64,000 bases of DNA from Aegilops tauschii subsp. strangulata (taxonomy: Eukaryota > Streptophyta > Magnoliopsida > Poales > Poaceae): the NCBI RefSeq assembly GCF_002575655.3, contig NC_053037.3, positions 449,779,793 to 449,843,792 on the forward strand, read 5' to 3'. Positions within the stretch are counted from its first letter, which is position 1. Every line of letters starts with the position of its first letter. The position numbers and the translations under genes were made by a program. The notes under the pieces were generated by a model, which saw only the letters and a list, made by a program, of their open reading frames with translations, did not search any database and was not told the DNA's origin. Below, one piece after another: positions 21,023 through 33,500 of the stretch.

Positions 21023-24000
21023 TGTAACGCCCGGATAATCATGCTACAGTAATCCCACGCTAATCATGCCACGTCACCTCTGTTACTGTTGCTAACCTCA
21101 CAATGATTCGAAACCGTTCCAAAGAAAAGAAAGCTACAAAAAAAAGAAAGGGAAAAGGAGCCCCCCCCACTCGGTCGTGGCCAAACTTGGCCGAACGGCC
21201 TCGGCCCACCAGGCCACCACCTAGGCCGGCCCACCCCGCCACCATAACCTCCCCCACTCCCCCCCAGTACTCCACCGACACCCCCACTCCCCCCCCCCCA
21301 CGAAAATATCTCTTCCCCCTCTCCCCCGATTGGATCGGGATCGAGAGGAGGAGACCACCGCGCCCCGCGACCACCGCCCGACGCCGCCTCGTCCTCGCCG
21401 GCCTGCCTCCTCCTCCCCGCCGGTCTGCTTCCCCTCGCCGCCGTCGTCCCCGCCTTCCACCCCGAGCCCCGCTGCCCCAGACCCCACGCCCCCCACGTGA
21501 GGACCCCCCTCCTTCTCCTCTTCCCCACGCCCCGCCAGTGCGTGCCCGCACGCGCTCGCCGTGGCTGCATCCGGCCGCCCTCGCTCCGCCCCGCCTCTGC
21601 AGTCCCGTCGCCTGCCCCGCACCCCCCTGTCAAGCACGCACACGCCGCGGTCGCCGCGCCCCCCGCGCGCGCTCGGCCGCGCTCACCGCCGCGCCCGCAC
21701 GCACGAGCGCCCCTCCTCCCTGCGCTCACCTCGCCCCTGCACCGCCCCACCGTGCCCGACCACCGCGCGCGCTCGCGCTGACCGCGCCCCGCATCGCTCC
21801 CTGCTCGCGCGCGTGGCCGCCCCGCTGTTGCTCTGCTACTGCCGCTGCTCTACCTCCCCCGCAGCCCCGCGTCCCCGCCACGAATCGTGCACGGCCCCGC
21901 CGGCGCCGTTCGCCTCCATCGCGCCGCGGCCAGCTCCGCCCTACCCCCTGCTCCCCGTGGCCACGCACTGCGTGCCGAGGCCGCTGCCGCACTTGTCGTC
22001 CCGCTCCGCCGCGGCAATCGCCCTGCGCCGCTCCTGGCCCCGCCCCTCACCTCGCTGCCCCCACTCGGGCCGGCTGCGGCCGCCCTGCCATGGCCGCCGG
22101 CCAGCCAGCACGCGGCCGGGGCCAGCGCCCCGCCACGGCCAGAGCCCCGTTCGGGCGCCCCGCCACGGCCAGAGCCCCGTTTGGGCGCCCCGCCCGCTTC
22201 GCCCTTTTCCGCTCGGGTTCGCCCGCCCCGTTGCACGCTCGACCCGTTAGGGGCCCTGGCCCAATGACAGCCAGGGTCCACCCCCCAGAACATTTTTATA
22301 AAAAAAGAATTGAAAAAAATATAATAACAATAATAAAAATATTAATTAATTAATTAATGAAAGAATTAATTAACTAAATTAATCATAATTAAAATAACCT
22401 AATCACTAGTTAACTTAATTTAACCCTGTTTAGATTAATCTAATTTAATTAATTAGTTTAATTAATAGTTAATTAATTAGTTAACCCTAATTACCCTAAT
22501 CAGTCTATGACATGTGGGACCCACGTGTGAGATGACTGCTGACGTCAGTATGATGTCATGCTGATGTCATCGCAGCACTGTTTCGGGTAATGTGCATATT
22601 AAATAATTAAATAAATTCCAGAAATTAATAAATTCTTTTAAAATCAATATAAAATAAACCGTTGCTCGGATGAAAAAACTTTGTACATGAAAGTTGCTCA
22701 GAACGACGAGACGAATCCGAATACGTAGTCCGTTCGTCCGCCACACATCCCTAACATATCGAACTCGCAACTTTCCCCCTCCGTTTCATCTGTCCGAAAT
22801 GCGAAACCTCGGGAATACTTTCCCGGATGTCCCCCCCCCCTCGCCGGTACCACCTACTGCCGCGTTAGGGCACACCTATTACCGCTCATTGTCATGTCAC
22901 GCATCGTCATGCTTATGTGTGCATTGTATTTACTGTTTCTTCCCCCTCTTCTCTCCGGTAGACTACAAGACCGACGCTGCTGCTATCCAGTTCGACTACG
23001 GAGTTGACGACCCCTCCTACTTGCCAGAGCAACCAGGCAAGCCCCCACCTTGATCACCACATATCGCCTATTCTTCTCTATACTGCTTGCATTAGAGTAG
23101 TATAGCCTGTTACTGCTTTCCGTTAATCCTATCCTGATGCATAGCCTATCCTTGCTACTACTGTTGTTACCTTTACCTGCAATCCTACATGCTTAGTATA
23201 GGATGCTAGTTATCCATCAGTGGCCCTACATTCTTGTCCGTCTGCTGTGCTATACTATCGGGCCGTGATCACTTGGGCGGTGATCACGGGTATATACTTA
23301 TATACTCTATACATGACACCTGTGGTGACTAAAGTCGGGTCGGCTCGTAGGAGTACCCGCAAGTGGATCTTTGTGGCGGAGCGACAGGGCAGGTTGAGAC
23401 CACCTAGGCGAGAGGTGGGCCTGGCCCTGGACGGCGTCCGCGGTTACTTCGACATAACACGCTTAACGAGTTCTTGGTATTTGATCTGAGTCTGGCCATT
23501 TGGTCTATACGCACTAACCATCTACGCGGGAGTAGTTATGGGTATCCCGGCGTCGTGGTATCAGCCGAAGCCTTCGTGACGTCAGCGACTGAGTGGCGCG
23601 TGCCGGATTGGACTGGAACGCCACTAGGCTAGGTCTGCTTCCGGCCGCGTACGCAACGTGCAGGTGTGCAATGGGCGATGGGCCCAGACCCCTGCGCGCA
23701 TAGGATTTAGACCGGCGTGCTGACCTCTCTGTTGTGCTTAGGTGGGGCTGCGACATGTTGATCTTCCGAGGCCGGGCATGACCCAGAAAAGTGTGTCCGG
23801 CCAAATGGGATCGAGCGTGTTGGGTTATGTGGTGCACCCCTGCAGGGAAGTTTATCTATTCGAATAGCCGTGTCCCTCGGTAAAAGGACGACCCGGAGTT
23901 GGACCTTGACCTTATGACAACTAGAACCGGATACTTAATAAAATACACCCTTCCAAGTGCCAGATACAACCCGGTGATCGCTCTCTAACAGGGCGACGAG

Positions 24001-24688
24001 GAGGGGATCGCCGGGTAGGATTATGCTATACGATGCTACTTGGTGAACTTACCATCTACTCTCTTCTACATGCTGCGAGATGGAGGTGGCCAGAAGCGTA
24101 GTCTTCGACAGGACTAGCTATCCCCCCTTAATTCTGGCATTCTGCAGTTCAGTCCACTGATATGGCCCTTTACACATATACCCATGCATATGTAGTGTAG
24201 TTCCTTGCTTGCGAGTACTTTGGATGAGTACTCACGGTTGCTTTTCTCCCTCTTTTCCCCCTTTCCCTTCTACCTGGTTGTCGCAACCAGATTCTGGTGT
24301 CCAGGAGCCAGACGCCACCGTCGACGACGACTCCTACGACACTGGAGTGCCTACTACTACGTGCAGCCCGCTGACGACGACCAGGAGTAGGTAGGAGGAT
24401 CCCAGGCAGGAGGCCTGCGCCTCGTTCGATATGTATCCCAGTTTGTGCTAGCCTTCTTAAGGCAAACTTGTTTAACTTATGTCTGTACTCAGATATTGTT
24501 GCTTCCGCTGACTCGTCTGTGATCGAGCACTTGTATTCGAGCCCTCGAGGCCCCTGGCTTGTATTATGATGCTTGTATGACTTATTTATGTTTTAGAGTT
24601 GTGTTGTGATATCTTCCCGTGAGTCCCTGATCTTGATCGTACACATTTGCGTGCATGATTAGTGTACGGTCAAATCGGGGGCGTCACA
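21023..24688 (+). repeat. 5' LTR of the gypsy element (3,666 bp)
   Basis: It runs from TGTAACGC at 21023 to GTCACA at 24688. Compared with the 3' LTR it lacks about 170 bp near 21117, with an AAA microhomology at the junction, and has one extra copy of a repeat of about 30 bp at 22130-22190 (CGGCCAGAGCCCCGTT). The GC-rich block 21150-22260 yields long proline/arginine/alanine ORFs on both strands that are composition artefacts. Confidence 0.93.
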
Positions 24689-24691
24689 AGT

Positions 24692-24703
24692 TGGTATCAG
24701 AGC
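24692..24703 (+). promoter_or_regulatory. Primer-binding site (initiator tRNA-Met)
   Basis: TGGTATCAGAGC begins four bases after the 5' LTR and is complementary to the 3' end of plant initiator tRNA-Met, the usual primer of minus-strand synthesis in these elements. Confidence 0.9.
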
Positions 24704-25023
24704 CGACTGCCTGTAGGAATCCCCCTTTCCACACTCCTTGGCCGAAGTCGAGTCTAGACATTGCAAAACTTTTACTAACATGGCTGTGTGTCTTACGGGC
24801 CCACGTCGCCATTGGGTGGTACTAGGATCTTTTACTCCTCGACCTTTACTCTGGGACTCTGAACTCTCTTCTACTCGGGTTAAACGAATTTACTAACTCT
24901 AACACTAGGATCCCGCGACCGCATTCACCCCAAAGTTGGATAAGCCATAGTTATTTCTTAGAATAGTATTCTGAACAATTCACACACTGTCATTTGACTC
25001 CTTTGAAACATCTTTGCTTTCAG

Positions 25024-25740
25024 ATGGAAGCCACGAGGCAGGTCGTGCGCCACACGACGACCATTGGTGCCTCGGGATCACCTGCTGTGCTAGCTGAGAT
25101 GATGACCTATCTGGGTTATCGCTGGCACCCTGAGTACACCGTCTACGAGGAGTACCAGGACTTTAACCAGGAGAAGTACCGTACCATCGTCCACCTCTAC
25201 TCGCGGGAGTATGACTCCACTACTGTGCTGCACACCGCTCATGGTGTTGGAGTGACCATCGATATGGCTGTCCACGATGCTGCTTATGCTGCTCTGACAC
25301 GTCTTCGTGGAGAGTATCGGGAGTTGGACACCTCCCCTTTCAGGCACATTGCTATCGCATCTGATGTTGGTGCGGAGGGATACTATACTGCTGCCTACTC
25401 CACTGTCACCCGAGAGCCCTTCTACCATCAGAACCTGGTTCTGCATGCTGATGGGCTGGATCGAGCTAACCGAGCTCTTCGCCACGAGTTGTACACCACC
25501 CGTCAGCACCTTTACCGTGCTCTGACGCTGTTGCACCCCTTTGTCCGATCTGGACAGCTACCGCGTACTGCGATCTACCCAGCCAGGACCGTGATGCCCC
25601 ACGGTGTCGGTTGGCCAGAGGTGGGAGGCTACTCTCCCGCACTTGGTCCTCTTCTGCCACCTGAGCGTCGGGCTCTACACCTGAGTATCCGCGGCCCCCA
25701 GTCTGCTGACGTGGAGGGCTATCCGTTGCCTCACTACTAG
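25024..25740 (+). CDS. Extra ORF upstream of gag in the gypsy element; dsRNA-binding-like pattern
   Basis: A 238-codon frame opens at ATG 25024, directly after a strong 3' splice-site-like stretch (CTTTGCTTTCAG), and runs without interruption to a stop at 25738-25740. It is on the same strand as gag but in a different frame and not fused to it. Residues about 49-93 read YRTIVHLYSREY, then HGVGVTIDMAVHDAAYAAL, which recalls the second half of a double-stranded RNA-binding domain (beta strands, then GxGxxKxxAKxxAAxxAL), although the usual lysines are missing. The middle holds a helical stretch (ANRALRHELYTTRQHLYRAL). It is not a capsid, protease or polymerase. It is intact while gag and pol are broken. 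Function unknown; similar extra ORFs exist in other grass LTR elements. Confidence 0.7.
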   Translation: MEATRQVVRHTTTIGASGSPAVLAEMMTYLGYRWHPEYTVYEEYQDFNQEKYRTIVHLYSREYDSTTVLHTAHGVGVTIDMAVHDAAYAALTRLRGEYRELDTSPFRHIAIASDVGAEGYYTAAYSTVTREPFYHQNLVLHADGLDRANRALRHELYTTRQHLYRALTLLHPFVRSGQLPRTAIYPARTVMPHGVGWPEVGGYSPALGPLLPPERRALHLSIRGPQSADVEGYPLPHY

Positions 25741-26002
25741 CTGTCGGGCTATGATTACCTCCACAGTTCCTCTTGGGACTGATGTAGTCTTGCTTATTAG
25801 TATTGGCTGCATTTGCCGCGAGCCTGCGTGCCGCCTATGTTGTCTTAGTCTATGTACTGAACTCTATGCATGACCCCTTTTGTAAGTTATGCCGACTACT
25901 ATGTAGTAGCTATCGTGCTCCTTTCATTATGCATGTTTCATCATGAATGATCCTTGTCTTTGCAAATTTCTCAATGCTGAACCCCTGTCATATATTAGCA
26001 GG

Positions 26003-26524
26003 ATGGTTAGACCAGGTGGTCGTGGTAGTGGTGGCAATGCCCCACCACCACCTGAGTACATGGCTGGTATGATCCAACAGTTCGAACTGAACCGCCAATT
26101 CATGGAAAATATGATGGCTCAGTTTCCTCGCCCCAATATGGACCAGCAACCAACCCCAGTAACTCTGCAGGATTTCATGCGCCTCAATCCAACCGTGTAC
26201 CGCAGCTCAACTCAGCCTCTGGATGCTGATGACTGGCTCCGTGACATCACCTATGAGATGGAGTCTGCCGATGTAGCCCCTGCCAGCTATGTCACCTTTG
26301 CTTCCTTCTTTCTGAAGGGACCCGCGGCTCAATGGTGGGACAGTCACAGGCGTACTCTGCCAGCTAGAACAATCATCACCTGGCCAGACTTCCAAGCAGC
26401 TTTCCGTGCCCGCTTCATTCCTCACGGAGTCATGGACCGGAAGAAGCGTGAGTTCCGCAACCTCACCCAAGGCAACAAAACTGTTGAAGCTTATCAGCGG
26501 GAGTTTCTGGACTTGTCTCGCTAG
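26003..26524 (+). pseudogene. gag (capsid region), 5' part of the frameshifted polyprotein
   Basis: The frame is open from 25943, but the natural start is probably ATG 26003 (MVRPGGRGSGG), again just after an acceptor-like TTAGCAG. It contains the retrotransposon gag core: ADDWLRDITYEMESA, FFLKGPAAQWWDSHRR, WPDFQAAFRARFIP and [13 protein letters not shown]. The frame ends prematurely at a TAG at 26522-26524 because of a small deletion; gag homology carries on in another frame from about 26527. The capsid protein would assemble the cytoplasmic particle. Confidence 0.88.
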
Positions 26525-26526
26525 AG

Positions 26527-29397
26527 GACATTGCAACTGATGCCCGCAGACAGGAGAAGTTCCGTGATGGCCTTCAAGCTGACATCAAGCTCGCACTTCT
26601 AGTGCATGACTTTGCTGATTTTGCCACCCTGGTGAACAAGGCCATCAATGTCGAAACTGGTCTGCAGGAATACCAGAGCTCTCACAGGCACAACCGTGAC
26701 ACGGGCTCATCTTTGGGCCCGCCCTCACAGAAGCGTAAGATATGGATCCCGAACAGCATGTACCGTCCAAATGCATCTGCCCCAAGGCAGACCTATGCTG
26801 CACCTCGTCTGCCTCCACCACCATCTAGGCAGTCAAGACTTCCAGCTCCACCACCCCAAGCTCCTGTTCCCAATCCCAATAATGGTTTGTGCTTCAGGTG
26901 TGGTCAACCAGGACACCGTGCTAGAGAATGCAACCAGAACCATAATCAACTGGCCCTTCCCGCAGCTGGCCGTGGTAACAACCAGCCCCGCAACAATAAT
27001 GCTAAGTCTTATGGTCGTGCTCATGCCAACCACGTTGATCTGAACGAAGCTCAAGACCAGCCTGCTACTGTGATGGGTACACTCCTCGTAAATTCAGTAC
27101 CAGCATCCGTTTTATTTGATACGGGTGCATCGCATTCATTCATGTCAAAAGATTTTGCATACAAGCACGATGTTAAATGTGAGGAGATGAACACCTCGGT
27201 ATTAGTCAAAACCCCCGTGGGACAGTGTCAAACCTCCCTGGTTGGCATCGATGTCCCCGTGGAAATCGAAGGGCTGGAATTCTATGCCTCTCCCATTATC
27301 CTGAAGTCGTCTAACATCGACCTCATTTTGGGGATGGATTGGTTGAAAGCGCATACTGCTTCTATAGTTTGCGCCACTAAGACCGTCCATCTACTTCACC
27401 CTTCAGATGAAATAGTTGCTTACCAAGCTCATCTGGTGCAAAATGCCGAGGCCAGGCTCTATGTATTGAATGCCGCACCACTCGAGGGCATTGAAAACAT
27501 TCCCGTCATGCGTGAATTCCTCGACGTCTTCCCTGAAGAACTTCCAGGGATTCCCCCTGCTAGAGCTGTCGAATTCATCATCGACTTGAAACCAGGCACC
27601 ACTCCTATAGCCAAGCGACCCTACAAGATGCCGCCGCATGAACTCCTTGAGCTTAAGGAGGAAATCGACAAATCTCTTCGCAAAGGATTCATTCGCCCAA
27701 GTTGCTCTCCTTGGGGATCGCCTTCTCTCTTTGTCAAGAAGAAGGATGGGACAAACCGATTAGTTCAAGACTACCGTCCCATAAACCAAGCTACCATTCA
27801 GAATAAATACCCTCTTCCTCGGATCAATGATCTGTATGATCAACTGGCGGGTTCATCAGTGTTCTCTAAGCTCGACTTGAGGTTGGGTTACCACCAGATC
27901 CGTGTTCGCGAAGAGGATATCCCAAAGACTGCCTTCGTGACTCGATATGGTTCATACGAGTACACCGTCATGTCTTTCGGTTTAACCAATGCTCCAGCCA
28001 CCTTCTCTCGTCTGATGAACTATATATTCATGGATTACCTCGACAAGTTCGTCGTGGTTTATCTGGATGATATCCTGGTATTTTCCAAGAATGAAGAAGA
28101 ACATGCTGAACATCTTCGACTTGTGCTGGAAAAGCTACGAGAGCATCAACTATATGCCAAGTTCTCCAAATGTGAATTCTGGCTACCGGAAGTAACCTAT
28201 CTTGGGCATGTCATCTCTAAGGATGGTATTGCCGTCAACCCTGAACGAGTCCAGGCTATCCTTGATTGGACTCCTCCCAAGAACGTTAAGCAAGTCAGAA
28301 GTTTTCTCGGTCTCGCCAGCTATTGCCGTCGATTCGTCGAGAACTTCTCCAAGATCGCCAGGCCTCTGACTAACCTGTTGCATAAGGGCGTCAAGTTCCA
28401 ATGGACAGACAAATGTCAGGAAAGTTTCCAGGCACTCAAAGACAAGTTGACTTCTGCCCCAGTTCTAGCTCCACCTGATACTAAGAAGGACTTCGTCATT
28501 TACTGCGACGCTTCCCGTCAAGGATTAGGCTGTGTCCTAATGCAAGACCGCAAAGTGATTGCTTATGCCTCTCGGCAATTGCGCCCTCACGAAGAGAACT
28601 ACCCAGTTCACGACCTCGAACTTGCTGCTGTCATACATGCGCTGAAGCAGTGGCGACATTACCTTCTCGGTGATCGTTGCGAGATCTTCACTGACCACCA
28701 AAGTCTGAAGTATCTGTTTACTCAGCCAGACCTGAACCTCCGTCAGCAGAGATGGATGGAGCTTGTTGCAGACTTTGACTTGGGTATTTCCTATACGCCA
28801 GGCAAGGCTAATGTAATGGCTGATGCCTTGAGCCGCAAGTCTTACTACAACCACCTCCAGGTTCACAAAGTTCAGCCCTCGCTCGTGGAAGAATTCAGGA
28901 AGCTGAACCTCCATATTGTTCCTCCGGGTGCACTCGCTCCCCCTCCTAAGGAGTTTCGCAAGATGAACCTCCGTGTTGTTCCCCAGGGTTCCCTCAATAC
29001 CCTGGCCGTCGAACCAGATCTCTTGGACTCCATCAAGAGAATACAGGGATATGACTCTGAAGCCCACAAGATTAAGCGCTACCTTGCAGAAGGAAAGCCC
29101 TCATTCTTCACTATTGCTGAAGATGGCACTTTGTACTTCAAGGGCCGCCTAGTGGTGCCATGTGTAGCGAAAAACCTGGATATGACACAGGAAGTTATGA
29201 AAGAAGCTCATGATATGCCTCTATGTATCCATCCTGGTAGTACAAAGATGTACCAAGACATCCGTCAGAGATTCTGGTGGTCTAATATGAAGCAAGACAT
29301 TGCTCGTTATGTTGCTGAGTGTGACGTTTGCCGTCGTATCAAAGTAGAACATCAAAGGCCTGCTGGAACTCTGCAACCTATCTCTATTCCTGAATGA
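26527..29397 (+). pseudogene. gag end and pol (zinc knuckle, protease, RT, RNase H, integrase start)
   Basis: The frame continues gag ([19 protein letters not shown]), then a CCHC zinc knuckle [14 protein letters not shown] (26890-26931), an aspartic protease [10 protein letters not shown] (27112-27141), reverse transcriptase with YLDDILVF (28060-28083, catalytic Asp pair intact), RNase H ([10 protein letters not shown] about 28501; MADALSRK about 28816) and the integrase zinc-binding region (HPGSTKMY to CDVCRR, about 29229-29336). It terminates at TGA 29395-29397 at a position normally held by Trp, while the frame itself continues beyond. Most of pol is therefore open but the integrase core is cut off. 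Confidence 0.92.
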
Positions 29398-29883
29398 AAA
29401 TGGGACCATGTTGAGATGGACTTCATCACTGGATTTCCCAAATCACAGAAAGGTAATGATGCTATTCTTGTCGTCATTGACCGGCTTTCCAAAGTTGCAC
29501 ATTTCTTGGCGGTCAAAGAAACGATCACTGCTAGTCAGCTGGCAACGCTCTATATGTCCAGGATTGTTTCACTCCACGGTATTCCATTGGTTATCAGCTC
29601 AGACCGTGGCAGCTTATTCACTTCAAGATTCTGGGCAAGTTTCCAAGAAGCTATGGGAACTCATCTGTCATTCAGTACTGCGTTTCATCCTCAGTCGCAA
29701 GGGCAAGTTGAACGCGTCAACCAAGTTCTCGAAGACATGCTTCGAGCTTGTGTTATTTCCTTCGGCAAGAAATGGGAGGAATCTCTCCCGTATGCTGAGT
29801 TCTCTTATAATAATAGCTATCAAGCTAGTCTGAAGATGGCCCCTTCGAAGTGTTATATGGACGAAAGTGTCGAACCCCTCTGA
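29398..29883 (+). pseudogene. Integrase catalytic core, separated by a stop and a frameshift
   Basis: In the same frame as the upstream pol, this segment has the DDE-type core: DFITGFPKS (first Asp at 29419-29421), SDRGSLFTSRFW (second Asp at 29602-29604) and GQVERVNQ (Glu at 29710-29712). Near 29840-29850 homology jumps to another frame, and this one ends at 29881-29883. Integrase joins the cDNA ends to the host chromosome. Confidence 0.9.
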
Positions 29884-30527
29884 ACTGGTCAGAAACTGGG
29901 GAACGTCCACTCTTTGGTCCGGATATTATCCAACATGCCGAAGAACAAGTCCGCATTATTCGTGAGAATCTCAAGGCTGCTCAGTCACGTCAGAAGAGTC
30001 AGTATGACCGTCATCATAAAGACATGGTCTATCAACCTGGCGAAAAGGCTTATCTTCGAGTCACACCAATGAAGGGTGCTCACCGCTTCGGAATCAAGGG
30101 AAAACTAGCTCCTCGATATATTGGCCCATTCACTATTCTCGAAAGGCGTGGAAAAGTGGCATACCAACTGGAGCTTCCGCCAAACCTTTCTCAGGTTCAC
30201 GATGTGTTCCATGTGTCACAGCTCCGCCGTTGCTTCAAGGACCCAATCCGAGCAGCGGATCATGAAGTGCTCGAATTGCAGCAGGACCTCTCCTATAAGG
30301 AGCATCCGGTCTGCATTCTCGACCAAGCTGAACGCCGCACACGTCAGAAGGCGATCAAGTTCCTCAAAGTCCAGTGGTCGCACCATTCTGAGGATGAAGC
30401 CACTTGGGAACGCGAGGATCGCCTGCGTGATGAACCCCGCACTGTTTCCTTCTACCTCCTAAATCTCGGGACGAGATTTCTTGTAGTGGAGGAGATTTGT
30501 AACGCCCGGATAATCATGCTACAGTAA
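29850..30527 (+). pseudogene. Integrase C-terminus with chromodomain, overlapping the 3' LTR
   Basis: After the frameshift the frame reads YGRKCRTPLNW, then DRHHKDMVYQPGEKAYLRV, the GPF/Y-like APRYIGPFTILERR, VFHVSQLRRC, and a chromodomain-like end (VQWSHHSEDEATWERED, about 30370-30420). Chromodomain integrases are thought to steer insertion into heterochromatin by reading histone marks. The ORF runs through the polypurine tract and about 30 bases into the 3' LTR (starting 30498). Confidence 0.88.
30486..30497 (+). promoter_or_regulatory. Polypurine tract
   Basis: GTGGAGGAGATT immediately precedes the 3' LTR start TGTAACGC and is the expected primer for plus-strand synthesis. Confidence 0.75.
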
Positions 30528-33500
30528 TCCCACGCTAATCATGCCACGTCACCTCTGTTACTGTTGCTAACCTCACAATGATTCGAAACCGTTTCAAAAT
30601 TTAAATTCTAAATAGTGGCAAACACCCAAAGTTTTCAAAAGTCAAAACAAAAATGTTCGGTGGATGCCAAATAAGGCATAGTTAATTATGGTGAAGTAAA
30701 CACATTTTTAGAAAATGCCTAAATATTTTAAAATGATGTAAAAATGAAAAGAAAATAAATAAATAAAGAAAAGAAAGCTAACAAAAAAAGAAAGGGAAAA
30801 GGAGCCCGCCCCCCACTGGGTCGTGGCCCAACTTGGCCGAACGGCCTCGGCCCACCAGGCCACCACCTAGGCCGGCCCACCCCGCCACCATAACCTCCCC
30901 CACTCCCCCCCAGTACTCCACCGACACCCCCACTCCCCCCCACGAAAATATCCCCTCCCCCCCTCTCCCCCGATTGGATCGGGATCGAGAGGAGGAGACC
31001 ACCGCGCCCCGCGACCATCGCCCGACGCCGCCTCGTCCTCGCCGGCCTGCCTCCTCCTCCCCGTCGGTCTGCTTCCCCTCGCCGCCGTCGTCCCCGCCTT
31101 CCACCCCGAGCCCCGCTGCCCCAGACCCCACGCCCCCCCCCCCCCCCGTGAGGACCCCCCTCCTTCTCCTCTTCCCCACGCCCCGCCAGTGCGTGCCCGC
31201 ACGCGCTCGCCGTGGCTGGGTCCAGCCGCCCTCGCTCCGCCCCGCCTCTGCAGTCCCGTCGCCTGCCCCGCACCCCCCCTGTCCAGCGCGCACACACCGC
31301 GGTCGCCGCCCCCCCCCCCCCCCCCCCCGCGCGCGCTCGGCCGCGCTCACTGCCGCGCCCGCACGCACGGGCGCCCCTCCTCCCTGCGCTCACCTCGCCC
31401 CCTGCACCGCCCCACCGAGGCCGACCACCGCGCGCGCGCTCGCAATGACCGCGCCCCGCATCGCTCCCTGCCCGCGCGCGTGGCCGCCCCGCTGTTGCTC
31501 TGCTACTGCCGCTGCTCTACCTCCCCTGCAGCCCCGCGTCCCCGCCACGGATCGTGCACGCCCCCGCCAGCACCGTTCGCCTCCATCGCGCCGCGGCCAG
31601 CTCCGCCATACCCCTTGCTCCCCGTGGCCACGCACTGCGTGCCGAGGCCGCCGCTGCACTTGCCGTCCCGCTCCGCCGCGGCACTCGCCCTGCGCCGCTA
31701 CTGGCCCCGCCCCTCACCTCGCTGCCCCCACTCGGGCCGGCTGCGGCCGCCCTGCAATGGCCGTCGGCCAGCCAGCACGCGGCCGGGGCCAGAGCCCCGC
31801 CACGGCCAGAGCCCCGTTCGGGCGCCCCGCCCGCTTCGCCCTTTTCCGCTCGGGTTCGCCCGCCCCGTTGCACGCTCGACCCGTTAGGGGCCCTAGCCCA
31901 ATGACAGCCGGGGTCCACCCCCCAGAACATTTTTATAAAAAAAGAATTGAAAAAAATAACAATAATAAAAATATTAATTAATTAATTAATTAATTAAAGA
32001 ATTAATTAACTTAATTAATCATAATTAGAATAACCTAATCACTAGTTAACTTAATTTAACCCTGTTTAGATTAATCTAATTTAATTAATTAGTTTAATTA
32101 ATAGTTAATTAATTACTTAACCCTAATTACCCTAATCAGTCTATGACATGTGGGACCCACGTGTCAGATGACTGCTGACGTCAGCATGATGTCATGCTCA
32201 TGTCATCGCAACACTGTTTCGGGTAATGTGTATATTAAATAATTAAATAAATTCCAGAAATTAATAAATTCTTTTAAAATCAATATAAAATAAACCGTAG
32301 CTCGGATGAAAAAACTTTGTACATGAAAGTTGCTCAGAACGACGAGACGAATCCGAATACGTAGTCCGTTCGTCCGCCACACATCCCTAACATATCGAAC
32401 ACGCAACTTTCCCCCTCCGTTTCATCTGTCCGAAAATGCGTAACATCGGGAATACTTTCCCGGATGTCCCCCCCCCTCGCCGGTACCACCTACTTCCGCG
32501 TTAGGGCACACCTAGTACCGCTCATTGTCATGTCACGCATCGTCATGCTTATGTTTGCATTGTATTTACTATTTCTTCCCGCTCTTCTCTCCGGTACACC
32601 ACGAGACCGACGCTGCTGCTGTCCAGTTCGACTACGGAGTTGACGACCCCTCCTACTTGGCAGAGCAACCAGGCAAGCCCCCCCCCCCTTGATCAGCAGA
32701 TATCGCCTATTCTTCTCTATACTGCTTGCATTAGAGTAGTATAGCCTGTTACTGCTTTCCGTTAATCCTATCCTGATGCATAGCCTATCCTTGCTACTAC
32801 TGTTGTTACCTTTACCTGCAATCCTACATGCTTAGTATAGGATGCTAGTTATCCATCTGTGGCCCTACATTCTTGTCTGTCTGCTGTGCTATACTATCGG
32901 GCCGTGATCACTTGGGCGGTGATCACGGGTATATACTTATATACTCTATACATGACACCTGTGGTGACTAAAGTCGGGTCGGCTCGTAGGAGTACCCGCA
33001 AGTGGATCTTTGTGGCGGAGCGACAGGGCAGGTTGAGACCACCTAGGCGAGAGGTGGGCCTGGCCCTGGACAGCGTCCGCGGTTACTTCGACATAACACG
33101 CTTAACGAGTTCTTGGTATTTGATCTGAGTCTGGCCATTTGGTCTATACGCACTAACCATCTACGCGGGAGTAGTTATGGGTATCCCGGCATCATGGTAT
33201 CAGCCGAAGCCTTCGTGAAGTTAGCGACTGAGTGGCGCGCGCCGGATTGGACTGGAACGCCACTAAGCTAGGTCTGCTTTCGGCCGCGTACGCAACGTGC
33301 AGGTGTGCAATGGGCGATGGGCCCAGACCCCTGCGTGCATAGGATTTAGACCGGCGTGCTGACCTCTCTGTTGTGCTTAGGTGGGGCTGCGACGTGTTGA
33401 TCTTCCGAGGCCGGGCATGACCCAGAAAAGTGTGTCCGGCCAAATGGGATCGAGCGTGTTGGGTTATGTGGTGCACCCCTGCAGGGAAGTTTATCTATTC

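Noticed and set aside
21060..22353. 416-codon proline/arginine-rich ORF and long minus-strand glycine-rich ORFs
   Set aside because: They lie wholly within the 5' LTR and reappear in the 3' LTR (30728-31981) with frame differences; typical of base composition.
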